A stretch of 64,000 bases of DNA, taken from positions 1 to 64,000 of the forward strand of contig NZ_JAHVAH010000001.1 of the NCBI RefSeq assembly GCF_019264355.1, read 5' to 3'. A model generated the notes under the pieces. The model had not been told where the DNA came from. It was given only the letters and a program-made list of their open reading frames with translations, and did no database searches. Source of the DNA: Sphingomicrobium clamense (GTDB lineage: Bacteria; Pseudomonadota; Alphaproteobacteria; Sphingomonadales; Sphingomonadaceae). The position numbers were made by a program, and so were the translations under genes. Within the stretch, counting starts at the first letter, position 1; every line of letters starts with the position of its first letter. This document shows positions 8,385 to 17,347 of this stretch, one piece after another.

Positions 8385-10046
8385 TTACGACTTGCCGATC
8401 TCTGCGAGAAGACGCTCCGCCACCACCTCTGCGCCGCGCGCATTCACGTGCACGTCGTCATAATAGAGGTCGTTGGGAAGCGCGCTTTCGAGGTCCAGCA
8501 GCGATACGCCCTGCTCGGCCGCAACCTGGCGCACGACCTCGTTGAGCTTGCGGCGCTTGTCCGCCAGCCCCTCATATTTCTCGACCGTGCGATGCCGGAT
8601 GCGGAACCAGTTTTCCTTGTCATAGTCGGTGCCGATGAACGGCATCGTCGCCAGCGTCAGCTTGAAACCGAACCGCCGCGCCGTCTCGCACATGAGCGCG
8701 AGCAGCGGGGCGAGAGCCTTCGCATTCTCGTCGAAATCGTCGGTGCCATAGTCGCGGTCATCGATCGGGACGAGCGGCGAGTAGCGCTTGTTGCCGAAAT
8801 TCCAGAAGCCGCCTTTCTCGATCAGCGCGAGCACGTCGTTCGACGGCAGGACAAAGATGACGTGCTTGGGGTCGTGCGGGAGGACCCGGTTCAGCAGTCC
8901 ATTATAGATGTTTAGCGTCGTGCTGCCCGAATAGCCGCCATTATAGGCAACCCCGTCAGCCATCCGTGCATTCATCACGTCGCAAATGCGCTTGCCCTGC
9001 TGGATGAACGAGCATTCGACGAAGCTGTCGCCCAGCACATAGATGCGATCGCCCTGCCGCTCGCGATATTCGGGCGCGATCAGGAAGCCGTCGGCATCGG
9101 TCTCGATCAGATAGTCGTCCTGTTCGATCGTCCCGTTGGTCTGCTGCAGGTATGGCGGCGTCGGCGAGACTGTCCGGCTGACGTTCGCGCCAAATTCCTT
9201 CAGGCGAATTGAACGACGCACCGGCGGCTTGGCGGGTTTAGCAGGCGCCGCTTTGGGCGCTGCCGTCGCGGTCAGCCATTCGGGCTCGCGCGCGTAGCCC
9301 AGCTCGTCAAAGTCTCGCGCATAGGCCTCTTGGACCAACTCGACGGTCCGCTTGTTGAAGAACTCTGCCAGCCGCGACGTCGACCCGGTCTTGGACGGCG
9401 ACGCGTTGACGTCCTCGGCCACCTTTTCCTGCGGCTTACCGGTGATCTTTGTCACCAGCTTGTCCATATCGGCGTCGAAACTCTCCTGCTTGCCGATAAA
9501 GTCGTAAGGGATGACGCCGACCAGCGCGTCCACGCACTGGACCCGCCAGTGATTATTCTGCTCGGCGGGCGGCTGCGCGCAGACCGTCTCGATAAACTCC
9601 TCGAACGAGGGTGCGTAGCCGACGGGCTTGCCCATCGCGCGGACAAACTGCGCATGCGGGCGCGACTTCTTGTCGGCGATGCGATCAAGATAGCAGGACA
9701 AGAGCCGCGAATAAGGATCTCGCACGAATGTGAAGCGCGTGAACTGAGGATCGTCGAGCACATCCTGCATCATCGTCTCGCCAAGCTGGAATGGCGAAAG
9801 CAGCGGCGACGCAGCGCGGTCGTGGACCGAAGGCATGCGCGCGCGGCGCCCCGCAAGGTCGATCGTGTAGAAGACGTGCTTCACGGTCGAGTTGGCGGCC
9901 TTCCCGACTGTATGAAAAAGATATTTGTTGCGAAGCGAGATGTAAGTGTGATCGTAAAAATCGCCGATCGGCTTGATTTCGGCGATCCGGGAGAACAGCC
10001 CTGATCGCGCCTGGTCCTGGTCTTCTTTCGGCATAGAGTCGCTCAA
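8385..10046 (-). CDS. Sulfotransferase (family 2) fused to an SGNH/GDSL hydrolase-like domain
   Basis: A 553-residue fusion. Residues about 30-260 are a carbohydrate-type sulfotransferase: HTVGKAANSTVKHVF fits the 5'-phosphosulfate loop of PAPS enzymes and FVRDPYSRLLSCYLDR fits the 3'-phosphate motif (RDPxxRxxSxY). A linker rich in Ala, Pro and Lys (about 265-285) leads to residues 335-553, an SGNH-like hydrolase with VLGDSFVE (Ser block), YNGGYSG (Gly block), LPSNDV (Asn block) and DDVHVN (the Asp-x-x-His dyad). The expected activities are sulfation of a glycan and acyl-ester hydrolysis or acyl transfer on it. A TTG at 10046 is chosen because AAGGGA lies five to six bases upstream; an ATG at 10034 has a weaker site. 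It follows the glycosyltransferase gene by 44 bases and is probably cotranscribed with it. Confidence 0.85.
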   Translation of the reverse strand: MSDSMPKEDQDQARSGLFSRIAEIKPIGDFYDHTYISLRNKYLFHTVGKAANSTVKHVFYTIDLAGRRARMPSVHDRAASPLLSPFQLGETMMQDVLDDPQFTRFTFVRDPYSRLLSCYLDRIADKKSRPHAQFVRAMGKPVGYAPSFEEFIETVCAQPPAEQNNHWRVQCVDALVGVIPYDFIGKQESFDADMDKLVTKITGKPQEKVAEDVNASPSKTGSTSRLAEFFNKRTVELVQEAYARDFDELGYAREPEWLTATAAPKAAPAKPAKPPVRRSIRLKEFGANVSRTVSPTPPYLQQTNGTIEQDDYLIETDADGFLIAPEYRERQGDRIYVLGDSFVECSFIQQGKRICDVMNARMADGVAYNGGYSGSTTLNIYNGLLNRVLPHDPKHVIFVLPSNDVLALIEKGGFWNFGNKRYSPLVPIDDRDYGTDDFDENAKALAPLLALMCETARRFGFKLTLATMPFIGTDYDKENWFRIRHRTVEKYEGLADKRRKLNEVVRQVAAEQGVSLLDLESALPNDLYYDDVHVNARGAEVVAERLLAEIGKS

Positions 10047-10090
10047 TATGATCCCTTTTGTGGTGCGTTAGAACGCCTACTGTCCGGGCG

Positions 10091-13000
10091 CTAGGCCAAC
10101 CCCAAAATTTCGTTCAGATGCGCAAAGATCTTATCGTGGCCATAGCGCTCGACCATCTCCGCGCGGTTGCTTTGCAGCTGCGCGATGCGCTCATCCTGGT
10201 CGAGGTTGCGAAAAGCGATGATCCGGCTTGCCGCGTCATCGGCATCGCTCACCACCCAGTCGGGCGGATAGACCTGGTCGGCATCTTCCCAAGGCCAGAC
10301 GAGGGGCTGGCATCCGGCCAGGACTCCGTCGGCCAGAGCGTAGTGAAACGATTCATGGTCGCTTGGCGAGAGGATGTGATCGACTGTCCCATACCATTGC
10401 GCGACGTCGTTGCCCCATCCGTCAAAGATCACCTTGTCCTTGATCAGCGGGTCGGTCTTCAGTCGATGATATTCGATCAGGAAATGCTTGAGTTCTTCGG
10501 CGCGACCCGGCGCATGCATGAAGTCGAGCTCATCGGGCCGATGTCCCTTGATGTGCAATTCCGCATCGACCTTGCGCCGACCCAACTCGGCAAGCACGTC
10601 GAGCGCCCGGTCGAAGCGCTTGCTCTGCGGCACCATCCCGACAAGCCCGAGTCGAACAGTGTCGGTCTTCGATGGCGGCGAGAAGATATATTCGTCGTCG
10701 AGCAGGAAGTTGGGCACGAGCACGGTCTTCTCTTCGGGCCACCCATAGAGCTCCATGGCCCGGCACCGAATGCGATCCGACACGAAGATGAACTTCTCGA
10801 CCTTATCGGCATCGATGCGGGACGCGAAGCGGCGTGCCTTGTCGCGAATTTCCTGCGCATGGCAGCGCACGAACAGCCGCTGGTCGTAGCGCACATTCTG
10901 AGAATGCCACACCGCATTGGCGAGCCCCCATTCGCAGAAAATCGTGTCCGCCCACTCGGCGTCCGCTTCGGTGCGCTCGAGGTCGGCCGGGCGCCCCCAG
11001 TCCCAACGATCGACCTTCACGTGATGGCCGCTTGCCTTGAGATGCGACACATAGGGCTCAACGAATTTCAGCCCATGGCCCGACACGAGCAACCTGGGCT
11101 TGGACCTGTCCTTGGGGGTGTTGATTCCCTCGCTGACCAGCCGTTTGCCGATCGTCTTCTGGCTGTAGGTGTCCTTGACCAGTTTTGCCCGTTCGACCGG
11201 GCGCGGCATAAAGGTCGCGACGATTTGCGCAACGTCCTCGTAATCCTTCGCGTAGAAGGCATAGTCGTCGCCGAGCACGTTGCGGTTGATGGCATTGGGA
11301 TAGCAAATGCACCGCGCGCCCTGCGCCACCATCTCGATAAGTTTGGTCGACAGTTCGAGCGTATTCTCCTCAAGTGTCGCCGGGCGCCAGCACCAGACGA
11401 AATCCATCTTGTTCATGGTCGCCATCGACTCGCGCCGGTTGAGGCCGTCGTGGAAGGTCGCGTCGAGTGCCTCGAGCCGTTCCATGATCTCGCCGCGCAG
11501 TCCATGGATGTGCACGCCGCCCGATTTGTTGGAGAATTTGTTCGAGACGATGGTCAGTTCGACATCGAGCCCTTCGGCCCGCATCGTCTCTGTCCAGTCG
11601 AGCAGTTCGAGGATCCCCCACAGCGGGTTGATCTTGCCGGCATAGCCGATCCGGATCGGTCCTTCGTCGCGCTTGCGATCCTTGGGCTTGGTGAGCCGGA
11701 TCGGCGGGATCGAAGGCGGCAGCAGGAAGGTGTCGACCTCGCGCCCCGCCAGCTCGACGAGCGCGTTGGACACTTCGCGATTTTGCACCAGCAGCTTGGC
11801 AGCATGCGTCGCCGCGATGCGCACGGCCGACAGCTTCTCTTCCGGATAGTCGATGCCGTCTTCGCCGACTTCGTAAAAATCCGTGAGATAGGCAAATCCG
11901 CGGTCGCGTAGCTGGCGCGTGGCGAACAGCTCTTCGGCCACTGCGCACCCGCGCACGATGACGTTCCGGAGCGCCGGCAGCCGGTCGTCGAGGCATCGGA
12001 TGACGGCGACCGCCTCGCGGATCGAGAAAGCGCCTCGATTGCGCACCGCGCCCGGTCCGACCACCGTCAGGCGATCGCGGTTGCGCACGTTGCTGAGGAC
12101 GATGTCGCTTTCGACGTTGAGGCGCGAAACAAGAATGCATCGCCCCTTTGCAGTCAGCATCGAAAGGACCGACGACAACCATACTGACGAGCCGTCCACC
12201 GCATTCACGTTGATGTCCGCGTAGACGACCGAATTGGTACGCTCGGGATTTTCGAGTTCCGCGACGAATTCGTTGACGCGATAGGCAAACGACTCCTCGG
12301 GCGTAATGACTGCCGCCGGCACGAAATTGGTGATCGAGGCCCGATCGACATTGATCCAGCGGTCGAGCGACGAGCCGATCTCGAGCACTGCCCAGTCCTG
12401 TTCGTCCACGACCGTGAAGTGTACCGCGTTGCGATAGCGACCGCGGCCTCGCGACACGACCGGAAGGGATGAGCGAAGATCGGAACCAAGGCGGTCATAG
12501 CCAAGCACGCGCTCCTCGATCCGCTCGTCGAGCGGTTCATCGAACTCGAAATGCGCGGTGAGCGCATCGCTGTGCTTTGCAAGCGTGGGGTCCGAATGGA
12601 CGAGGTCGACCGTGTAGCGTCCCGGCTTCATTCCGAAAGTCGCAATGCGGATCGAGCCGGTCGGCCAGATCGTGAACGGCTCGGAGGGCTGGCGCAGCGA
12701 CAGGAAAATGGGCCGCCCGTTGCTGGCCGGAAGCTCCAAGTCGGGCTGGTGCTTGAGCTTCGCCAGGCCGCGCGAGAAAACCTCGCGCTGGCGCTGCCAA
12801 CTCAGTTTTTCGATCCGAAGCTCACCATCGCCATTGGTCCGCAGGGCGATGACGATCCGCGCGACATCGGCGCCCGGCCGGTAGAGGAGAGGTCCGCGAC
12901 GGCGCCACCTGACCGTGCCGGTTCGTTTGCCCGCCGCATCATATTCCAGCACCAGAAGCGAATGCTGGACATCCTCGTCGGCCTCCGCCTCCAGCTCGAG

Positions 13001-13225
13001 GATGTGCATTTCCTCGGTCGAGACCGGGATGCCATTCTCGCTAGAAATCGACGCATAGGATATCGGCGGCACGCCTAGCGTGATGTAGCAGGAACCGCCG
13101 TCCTCGACGCGAACCCGGCCGACCAGTTCTTCTGCGTTCGTCGAAGCAAGGTCGGCGTCGCAGCTCGGCCCGAGCTGCCACTGCAATTTCTGCTCTTCTT
13201 TATTGGCCTGCGTGAACCACGCCAT
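10091..13225 (-). CDS. Large glycosyltransferase with two tandem GT-B (GT4-like) domains
   Basis: A 1,044-residue cytoplasmic protein with no signal peptide or membrane span. Residues 1-330 are beta-rich and not recognised. Residues about 332-690 look like one GT-B enzyme: VVYADINVNAVDGSSVWLS opens it, and its nucleotide-sugar half starts IRIGYAGKINPLWGILELL. Residues about 708-1044 are a second: KPRLLVSGHGLKFVEPYVSHL opens it, and RLGLVGMVPQSKRFDRALD with SPSDHESFHYALADGVLAG is a typical GT4 donor-site region. Two catalytic modules in one chain suggest addition of two sugars or an alternating repeat, as in some capsule or surface-glycan synthases. The next gene downstream is a sulfotransferase-SGNH fusion, which supports a decorated surface polysaccharide. 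Its upstream neighbour glpK ends 92 bases away. Product and donor sugars are unknown. Confidence 0.8.
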   Translation of the reverse strand: MAWFTQANKEEQKLQWQLGPSCDADLASTNAEELVGRVRVEDGGSCYITLGVPPISYASISSENGIPVSTEEMHILELEAEADEDVQHSLLVLEYDAAGKRTGTVRWRRRGPLLYRPGADVARIVIALRTNGDGELRIEKLSWQRQREVFSRGLAKLKHQPDLELPASNGRPIFLSLRQPSEPFTIWPTGSIRIATFGMKPGRYTVDLVHSDPTLAKHSDALTAHFEFDEPLDERIEERVLGYDRLGSDLRSSLPVVSRGRGRYRNAVHFTVVDEQDWAVLEIGSSLDRWINVDRASITNFVPAAVITPEESFAYRVNEFVAELENPERTNSVVYADINVNAVDGSSVWLSSVLSMLTAKGRCILVSRLNVESDIVLSNVRNRDRLTVVGPGAVRNRGAFSIREAVAVIRCLDDRLPALRNVIVRGCAVAEELFATRQLRDRGFAYLTDFYEVGEDGIDYPEEKLSAVRIAATHAAKLLVQNREVSNALVELAGREVDTFLLPPSIPPIRLTKPKDRKRDEGPIRIGYAGKINPLWGILELLDWTETMRAEGLDVELTIVSNKFSNKSGGVHIHGLRGEIMERLEALDATFHDGLNRRESMATMNKMDFVWCWRPATLEENTLELSTKLIEMVAQGARCICYPNAINRNVLGDDYAFYAKDYEDVAQIVATFMPRPVERAKLVKDTYSQKTIGKRLVSEGINTPKDRSKPRLLVSGHGLKFVEPYVSHLKASGHHVKVDRWDWGRPADLERTEADAEWADTIFCEWGLANAVWHSQNVRYDQRLFVRCHAQEIRDKARRFASRIDADKVEKFIFVSDRIRCRAMELYGWPEEKTVLVPNFLLDDEYIFSPPSKTDTVRLGLVGMVPQSKRFDRALDVLAELGRRKVDAELHIKGHRPDELDFMHAPGRAEELKHFLIEYHRLKTDPLIKDKVIFDGWGNDVAQWYGTVDHILSPSDHESFHYALADGVLAGCQPLVWPWEDADQVYPPDWVVSDADDAASRIIAFRNLDQDERIAQLQSNRAEMVERYGHDKIFAHLNEILGLA

Positions 13226-13317
13226 GAGGGTAACTGTCCTGAACGGAGGAGATGCTGGATGACTGGCTTGTTAGCCGTCAGGGACATTTTGTCTACAGCA
13301 CATATGACAAGCCGCGC

Positions 13318-14769
13318 CTAGGGAGCGAGCGCCCGCCCCAACACATTCTCCCACTGCGATATCCGCCCGGTGCGCGCTTTGCGATCGCCAGCCGGCTCGA
13401 AACTTACAAATACCGGCAGCATCGCCGCGACGGCCTCACCGATCCCTTCGAACAGGCCCGCGCCCGCTGCGGCAAGCATGGCTGCGCCGCGTGCGGTGCT
13501 CTCGACATTGGAGGGGCGCTCGACTGTCAGGCCCAGCATGTCGGCAAGATCCTGCGCCAGCCAGTCGTTTGCGATCATGCCCCCGTCGACCCGCAGCGAC
13601 TCCCACGCCGCGCCGTCGGCGGAGAACGCCTCTGCCAGGTCTCGGCACGACATGGTCACCGCCTCGAGTGCTGCGCGGACGAGATGCGCACGGGTGACGC
13701 CAAAGGTCAGGCCATGGACCGATCCGGTCACGTCCGGTCGCCAGTGCGGCGCCCCCAGCCCGGTGAAGGCGGGAATAATCGTCACCCCGCCATTGTCGCT
13801 CACGGATCTCGCGAGCGCTTCGGTCTCATCGGCGGTGTTGACCAGCCCCGCCATGTCGCGCAGCCATTGGACGAGACTTCCCGCCACGAACACCGAACCT
13901 TCGAGCGCGAACAGCCGGTGCTTGCCGTCATCGAGCAGCAGGGTCGACAGCAGGCGGTGCTGGGAAGACGGTCTCTCCTGTCCAGTCGAAGCGAGCGCGA
14001 ACAATCCGGTCCCGAAAGTCGCCTTGGTCGCGCCCGGCATCAGGCAACCCTGCCCGATCGTCGCCGCCTGCTGGTCGCCCACCGACCCGGTCACCGGGAT
14101 GGACGCCCCAAACAGCGTCGTCTCTCCCAAGTCCCCGCACATCGGTACGATTTCGGGCAGGAAGCGGGGAAGAATGCCGAACAAGTCGCACAGCCCTTCG
14201 TCCCAACGCACCTGTTCGAGGTCCATCAGCAAGGTGCGCGAAGCGTTGCTGGCATCGGTGACGTGTCGGCCGGTCAGCTTGAACAGTAGCCAGCTATCGA
14301 TCGTCCCGAACGCAAGCTGCCGGCAGTTCGCCACCTTGGGCACATTGTCGATCAGCCAGCGCATCTTCGTCGCGCTGAAATAGGGGTCGAGCAGCAGCCC
14401 GGTGCGGGCCTGCACTTCGGCTTCGTGCCCCGCCTTGCATAGGGCCGCGCAAGCGTCGGCGGTGCGCCGGTCCTGCCAGACGATTGCCGGCGCCAGCGGT
14501 TCGCCGGTTTCGGGGTCCCAGGCCACGACCGTCTCGCGCTGGTTGGTGATGCCGATGCCGTCGATAACCTCGGCGCCGCCCGCTTTCGCGACCATCTCCT
14601 GCGCGACCGCGAAGGTCGCTTCCCAAATCTCGCTCGCGTCCTGTTCGACCCAGCCGGGCTGCGGGTAGCGGTTCTCGATCTCCCGCTGCGCGATGCCGTG
14701 TATCTGTCCCGTCCCGTCGAACAGCAGCGCTCGCGTCGAGCTGGTGCCTTCGTCAAGGACGAGGATCAT
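13318..14769 (-). CDS. glpK: Glycerol kinase
   Basis: FGGY-family kinase of 483 residues, a little shorter than the usual 495-505. It phosphorylates glycerol to glycerol 3-phosphate with ATP in the cytoplasm. The N-terminus MILVLDEGTSSTRALLFD is the standard phosphate-1 motif, and NRYPQPGWVEQDASEIW, GITNQRETVVAWD, WQDRRT and GSVGDQQAA are characteristic glycerol kinase blocks. The ATG at 14767-14769 overlaps the TGA of the tetR gene (ATGA), so the two genes are translationally coupled. No glpF or glpD lies nearby, which is unusual, and the coupling to a TetR regulator of an efflux operon is notable. Confidence 0.95.
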   Translation of the reverse strand: MILVLDEGTSSTRALLFDGTGQIHGIAQREIENRYPQPGWVEQDASEIWEATFAVAQEMVAKAGGAEVIDGIGITNQRETVVAWDPETGEPLAPAIVWQDRRTADACAALCKAGHEAEVQARTGLLLDPYFSATKMRWLIDNVPKVANCRQLAFGTIDSWLLFKLTGRHVTDASNASRTLLMDLEQVRWDEGLCDLFGILPRFLPEIVPMCGDLGETTLFGASIPVTGSVGDQQAATIGQGCLMPGATKATFGTGLFALASTGQERPSSQHRLLSTLLLDDGKHRLFALEGSVFVAGSLVQWLRDMAGLVNTADETEALARSVSDNGGVTIIPAFTGLGAPHWRPDVTGSVHGLTFGVTRAHLVRAALEAVTMSCRDLAEAFSADGAAWESLRVDGGMIANDWLAQDLADMLGLTVERPSNVESTARGAAMLAAAGAGLFEGIGEAVAAMLPVFVSFEPAGDRKARTGRISQWENVLGRALAP

Positions 14770-15401
14770 TTTCCGGTCCCGTAGGCGCGCAGGAACACCT
14801 CGACCGCGCCCTCGATCCGGTCCTGGTCGCGGTCGGGGTCGATCCTGCCGCAAAAGCGGCGCTCCATTTCGCCGAAGCCCTTGACCATCGACACGAATTG
14901 CTCGGCCGCGAGCATCGTGTCCTCGACCTCCAGCTCGCCTGCATCGACCGCCGCCTGGATCATGCCCGCCATGTGGATGCACATCGGGCGCGGGCCGGCG
15001 TTCATGAAAGTGTCGCCGATGGTCGGGTCGCGATCGGACTCGGCGGCGATACGTCGATCGAAACGCATGATTTCCGGGCGCGAGACGAAATGGTGGAACG
15101 CCTCGCCGAGCAGGGTGAGCCGTTCGCGGATCGGGCGACCTTCGCCGTCGGGGGCGATCTGCATGGCGCCCGACATGCGCGAACATTCATGCTCGACCGC
15201 CGCGCTGAACAAAGCGGGCTTGCCGCCGAAATGATTGTAGACCGTCACCTTCGACACCCCGGCATCGGCGGCGATCGCCTCGATCGAGGCGGCTTCGTAG
15301 CCGACGTCGAAGAAGGCTTGCGCGGCGGCGTGGATGATCGCCTCGCGCTTGGCCTCGCTCGACGGACGCTGCGTCGGTTTGCTGGAAAGGGGGTTTGACA
15401 A
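14766..15401 (-). CDS. TetR/AcrR-family repressor
   Basis: A 211-residue regulator. The N-terminal helix-turn-helix is clear (REAIIHAAAQAFFDVGYEAAS, then GVSKVTVYNHFGGKPALF), followed by a ligand-binding domain of the AefR-like TetR C-terminal type. The start is TTG at 15399-15401 with CGGAG about nine bases upstream. That ribosome site lies inside the palindrome TGAACGGCTCCGTTCA, so the protein probably represses its own gene. It is divergent from the efflux operon starting at 15482 and overlaps glpK downstream by four bases. The most economical reading is a drug- or metabolite-responsive repressor of the efflux operon and of tetR-glpK. Confidence 0.9.
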   Translation of the reverse strand: MSNPLSSKPTQRPSSEAKREAIIHAAAQAFFDVGYEAASIEAIAADAGVSKVTVYNHFGGKPALFSAAVEHECSRMSGAMQIAPDGEGRPIRERLTLLGEAFHHFVSRPEIMRFDRRIAAESDRDPTIGDTFMNAGPRPMCIHMAGMIQAAVDAGELEVEDTMLAAEQFVSMVKGFGEMERRFCGRIDPDRDQDRIEGAVEVFLRAYGTGK

Positions 15402-15403
15402 AG

Positions 15404-15438
15404 TGAACGGCTCCGTTCAATTAAACGCTCGCGTTCAA
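15404..15438. promoter_or_regulatory. Two palindromic operators between tetR and the efflux operon
   Basis: The first is a perfect 7-2-7 inverted repeat, TGAACGGCTCCGTTCA (15404-15419). The second, AACGCTCGCGTT (15424-15435, with flanking TT and AA), is a 5-2-5 repeat with related half-sites. They are adjacent, sit 40-80 bases upstream of the efflux permease start, and overlap the ribosome site of tetR. This is where a TetR repressor would be expected to bind; binding itself is inferred. Confidence 0.75.
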
Positions 15439-15481
15439 TAATGGACCCGAGTCGCCCGAAAGGCAAGGAAGCCCGCCCGAG

Positions 15482-16618
15482 ATGATCTGGATCGCAATCC
15501 GCATGCTGACCGGCGACACGCAGAAATTCTTCGGACTCGTGTTCGGGATCGCCTTCTCGACGCTGCTCATCACCCAGCAGCTGACCATTTTCGTCAACCT
15601 GCTCGAGCGCGGGGCGAGCGCGGTCTACGACATCAAGACGAACGATATCTGGGTGATGGACAAGGTCAGCCGCACCCCCGACGTCGCCTACCCCATGCCC
15701 TCGACCGCACTCGATCGCGTGCGCGGGGTGCCGGGCGTGAAGTGGGCGGTCCCGCACCTGCGCGCGGGCGCGACGATCCGCACCCCCGAAGGCGACCTGG
15801 AAGGCGTGACGGTAATCGGGGTCGACGACACGACGCTGATCGGGATGCCGCAGAACATGCTGGAGGGCGACCGGTCGATGCTGGCAGCGCCCGACACGGT
15901 GTTCATCGACGATGTCGGCGCGACCCGCCTGTTCCCGCCCGGCGAGGAGTTTCTCGGCACGCGGCTGGAGCTCAACGACCGCCGCGCAGTGATCCGCGGG
16001 GTGACCGACAACATCCCCACCTTCACCAGCCAGGTGACGCTCACCACGCGCTACTCGAATGCGCTCGGCTACGTGCCGGGCCAGCGCAACCGTCTGTCCT
16101 TCATCCTGGTCAAGGCGAACGAGAGCGAGGATGTGCAGGCGCTCGCCGACCGGATCGAGGAGCAGACGGGGCTCCGCGCCCGCACCCGCGACCAGTTCGC
16201 GCAGGACGGGATCGACTTCATCATCGAGAATACCGGCATCCCACTGAACTTCGGGATCACCGTGGCGCTCGGCTTCGTGGTCGGAATCGCGATCGTCGGG
16301 CTGACCTTCAGCCTCTTCATTCGCGACAATATCAAGCAATTCGGCGCGCTGAAGGCGATCGGGGTCCATAACGGCAAGATTCGCGCGATGGTCGCGGCGC
16401 AGGCCGGCATGGTCGGGCTGATCGGCTACGGGCTCGGCCTGCTCGGCGCGACGCTGTTCATCGAGGCGTTTGCGGGCGACCCGACCTTCAAGGGCTTCTA
16501 CACGCCGTGGCAGATCCCGCTGCTCAGCCTCGTCTCGGTCGCGGTGATCATCAGCGCCACCGGCTGGATCGCGCTGCGCGGCGTGCTTAAGACCGAACCC
16601 GCGGCGGTGTTTCGATGA
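15482..16618 (+). CDS. ABC transporter permease (MacB/FtsX/DevC type)
   Basis: A 378-residue inner-membrane permease. It has one N-terminal membrane span (FFGLVFGIAFSTLLITQQL), a large periplasmic domain of about 230 residues, and three C-terminal spans (GITVALGFVVGIAIVGLTF, MVGLIGYGLGLLGATLF, IPLLSLVSVAVIISATGW). That is the MacB/FtsX layout. It is the first gene of a four-gene operon and overlaps the ATPase gene by four bases. With its partners it should form a DevBCA-like machine that takes its substrate from the membrane or periplasm and pushes it out through the outer-membrane factor. Both operators lie just upstream. Confidence 0.85.
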   Translation: MIWIAIRMLTGDTQKFFGLVFGIAFSTLLITQQLTIFVNLLERGASAVYDIKTNDIWVMDKVSRTPDVAYPMPSTALDRVRGVPGVKWAVPHLRAGATIRTPEGDLEGVTVIGVDDTTLIGMPQNMLEGDRSMLAAPDTVFIDDVGATRLFPPGEEFLGTRLELNDRRAVIRGVTDNIPTFTSQVTLTTRYSNALGYVPGQRNRLSFILVKANESEDVQALADRIEEQTGLRARTRDQFAQDGIDFIIENTGIPLNFGITVALGFVVGIAIVGLTFSLFIRDNIKQFGALKAIGVHNGKIRAMVAAQAGMVGLIGYGLGLLGATLFIEAFAGDPTFKGFYTPWQIPLLSLVSVAVIISATGWIALRGVLKTEPAAVFR

Positions 16619-17346
16619 GCGCGAACCCCAGCAATGGCGCGGCGATCAGCGCGCGCGGCATCGTCCGCGATTTCCAGGCGGGCCAGCAGGTGATCCGCGT
16701 GCTGCACGGGATCGACGTCCACATCCGCAAAGGCGAGCTGACCTATGTCGTGGGCGAGAGCGGGTCGGGCAAAACGACGCTGATCTCGATCATGTGCGGC
16801 ATCCTGTGGCCGACCGAAGGCAGCGTCGAAGTGTTCGATACCGACATTTACGACCTGTCCGACCGCGCGCTGGTCGACTTTCGCCTCAACAATATCGGCT
16901 TCATCTTCCAGCAGTATAACCTCATCCCGACCATCGATGCGGCGTCCAACGCCGCGGTCCCGCTAGTCGCGCAGGGCATGGACCGGCTGGAGGCGCGCGC
17001 GCGGGCGGTCGCGATGCTCGAGAAGCTCAACATCGCCGACCAGGCCGACAAGCTGCCCAGGCAATTGTCGGGCGGACAGCAGCAGCGCGTCGCCATCGCC
17101 CGCGCGCTGGTCCACGAGCCCAAGCTGGTCGTGTGCGACGAACCGACCGCGGCACTCGACGCCAGTTCGGGGCGGCGCGTGATGGACCTGCTGCGCGAGG
17201 TGGCGGTCGCCGAAGACCGCGCCTGCATCATCGTCACCCACGACAATCGCGTTTTCGATCTCGCCGACCGTATCCTCGTGCTCGAGGACGGCCGGATTAC
17301 CCATGACGGCACCGAAGTGCCGGCATCCGAATTTGGAGAGCATTAA
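16615..17346 (+). CDS. ABC transporter ATPase (MacB/LolD/DevA type)
   Basis: A 243-residue nucleotide-binding subunit. Walker A is GESGSGKTTL, the Q-loop region is FIFQQYNLIPT, the signature is LSGGQQQR, Walker B is LVVCDEPTAALD, and the switch histidine is in IIVTHDNR. The length is typical for the MacB/LolD branch. It overlaps the permease gene by four bases and is followed two bases later by the membrane fusion protein, so the three are one transcription unit. It powers the mechanochemical permease. Confidence 0.93.
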   Translation: MSANPSNGAAISARGIVRDFQAGQQVIRVLHGIDVHIRKGELTYVVGESGSGKTTLISIMCGILWPTEGSVEVFDTDIYDLSDRALVDFRLNNIGFIFQQYNLIPTIDAASNAAVPLVAQGMDRLEARARAVAMLEKLNIADQADKLPRQLSGGQQQRVAIARALVHEPKLVVCDEPTAALDASSGRRVMDLLREVAVAEDRACIIVTHDNRVFDLADRILVLEDGRITHDGTEVPASEFGEH

Positions 17347-17347
17347 C

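Noticed and set aside
10058..11911. 617-residue plus-strand open frame
   Set aside because: Antisense to the tandem glycosyltransferase; no recognisable domain.
14770..15186. Upstream in-frame extension of glpK
   Set aside because: The extra 139 residues lie in another frame of tetR and are Arg/Pro-rich; glycerol kinase starts naturally at MILVLDEGTSS.
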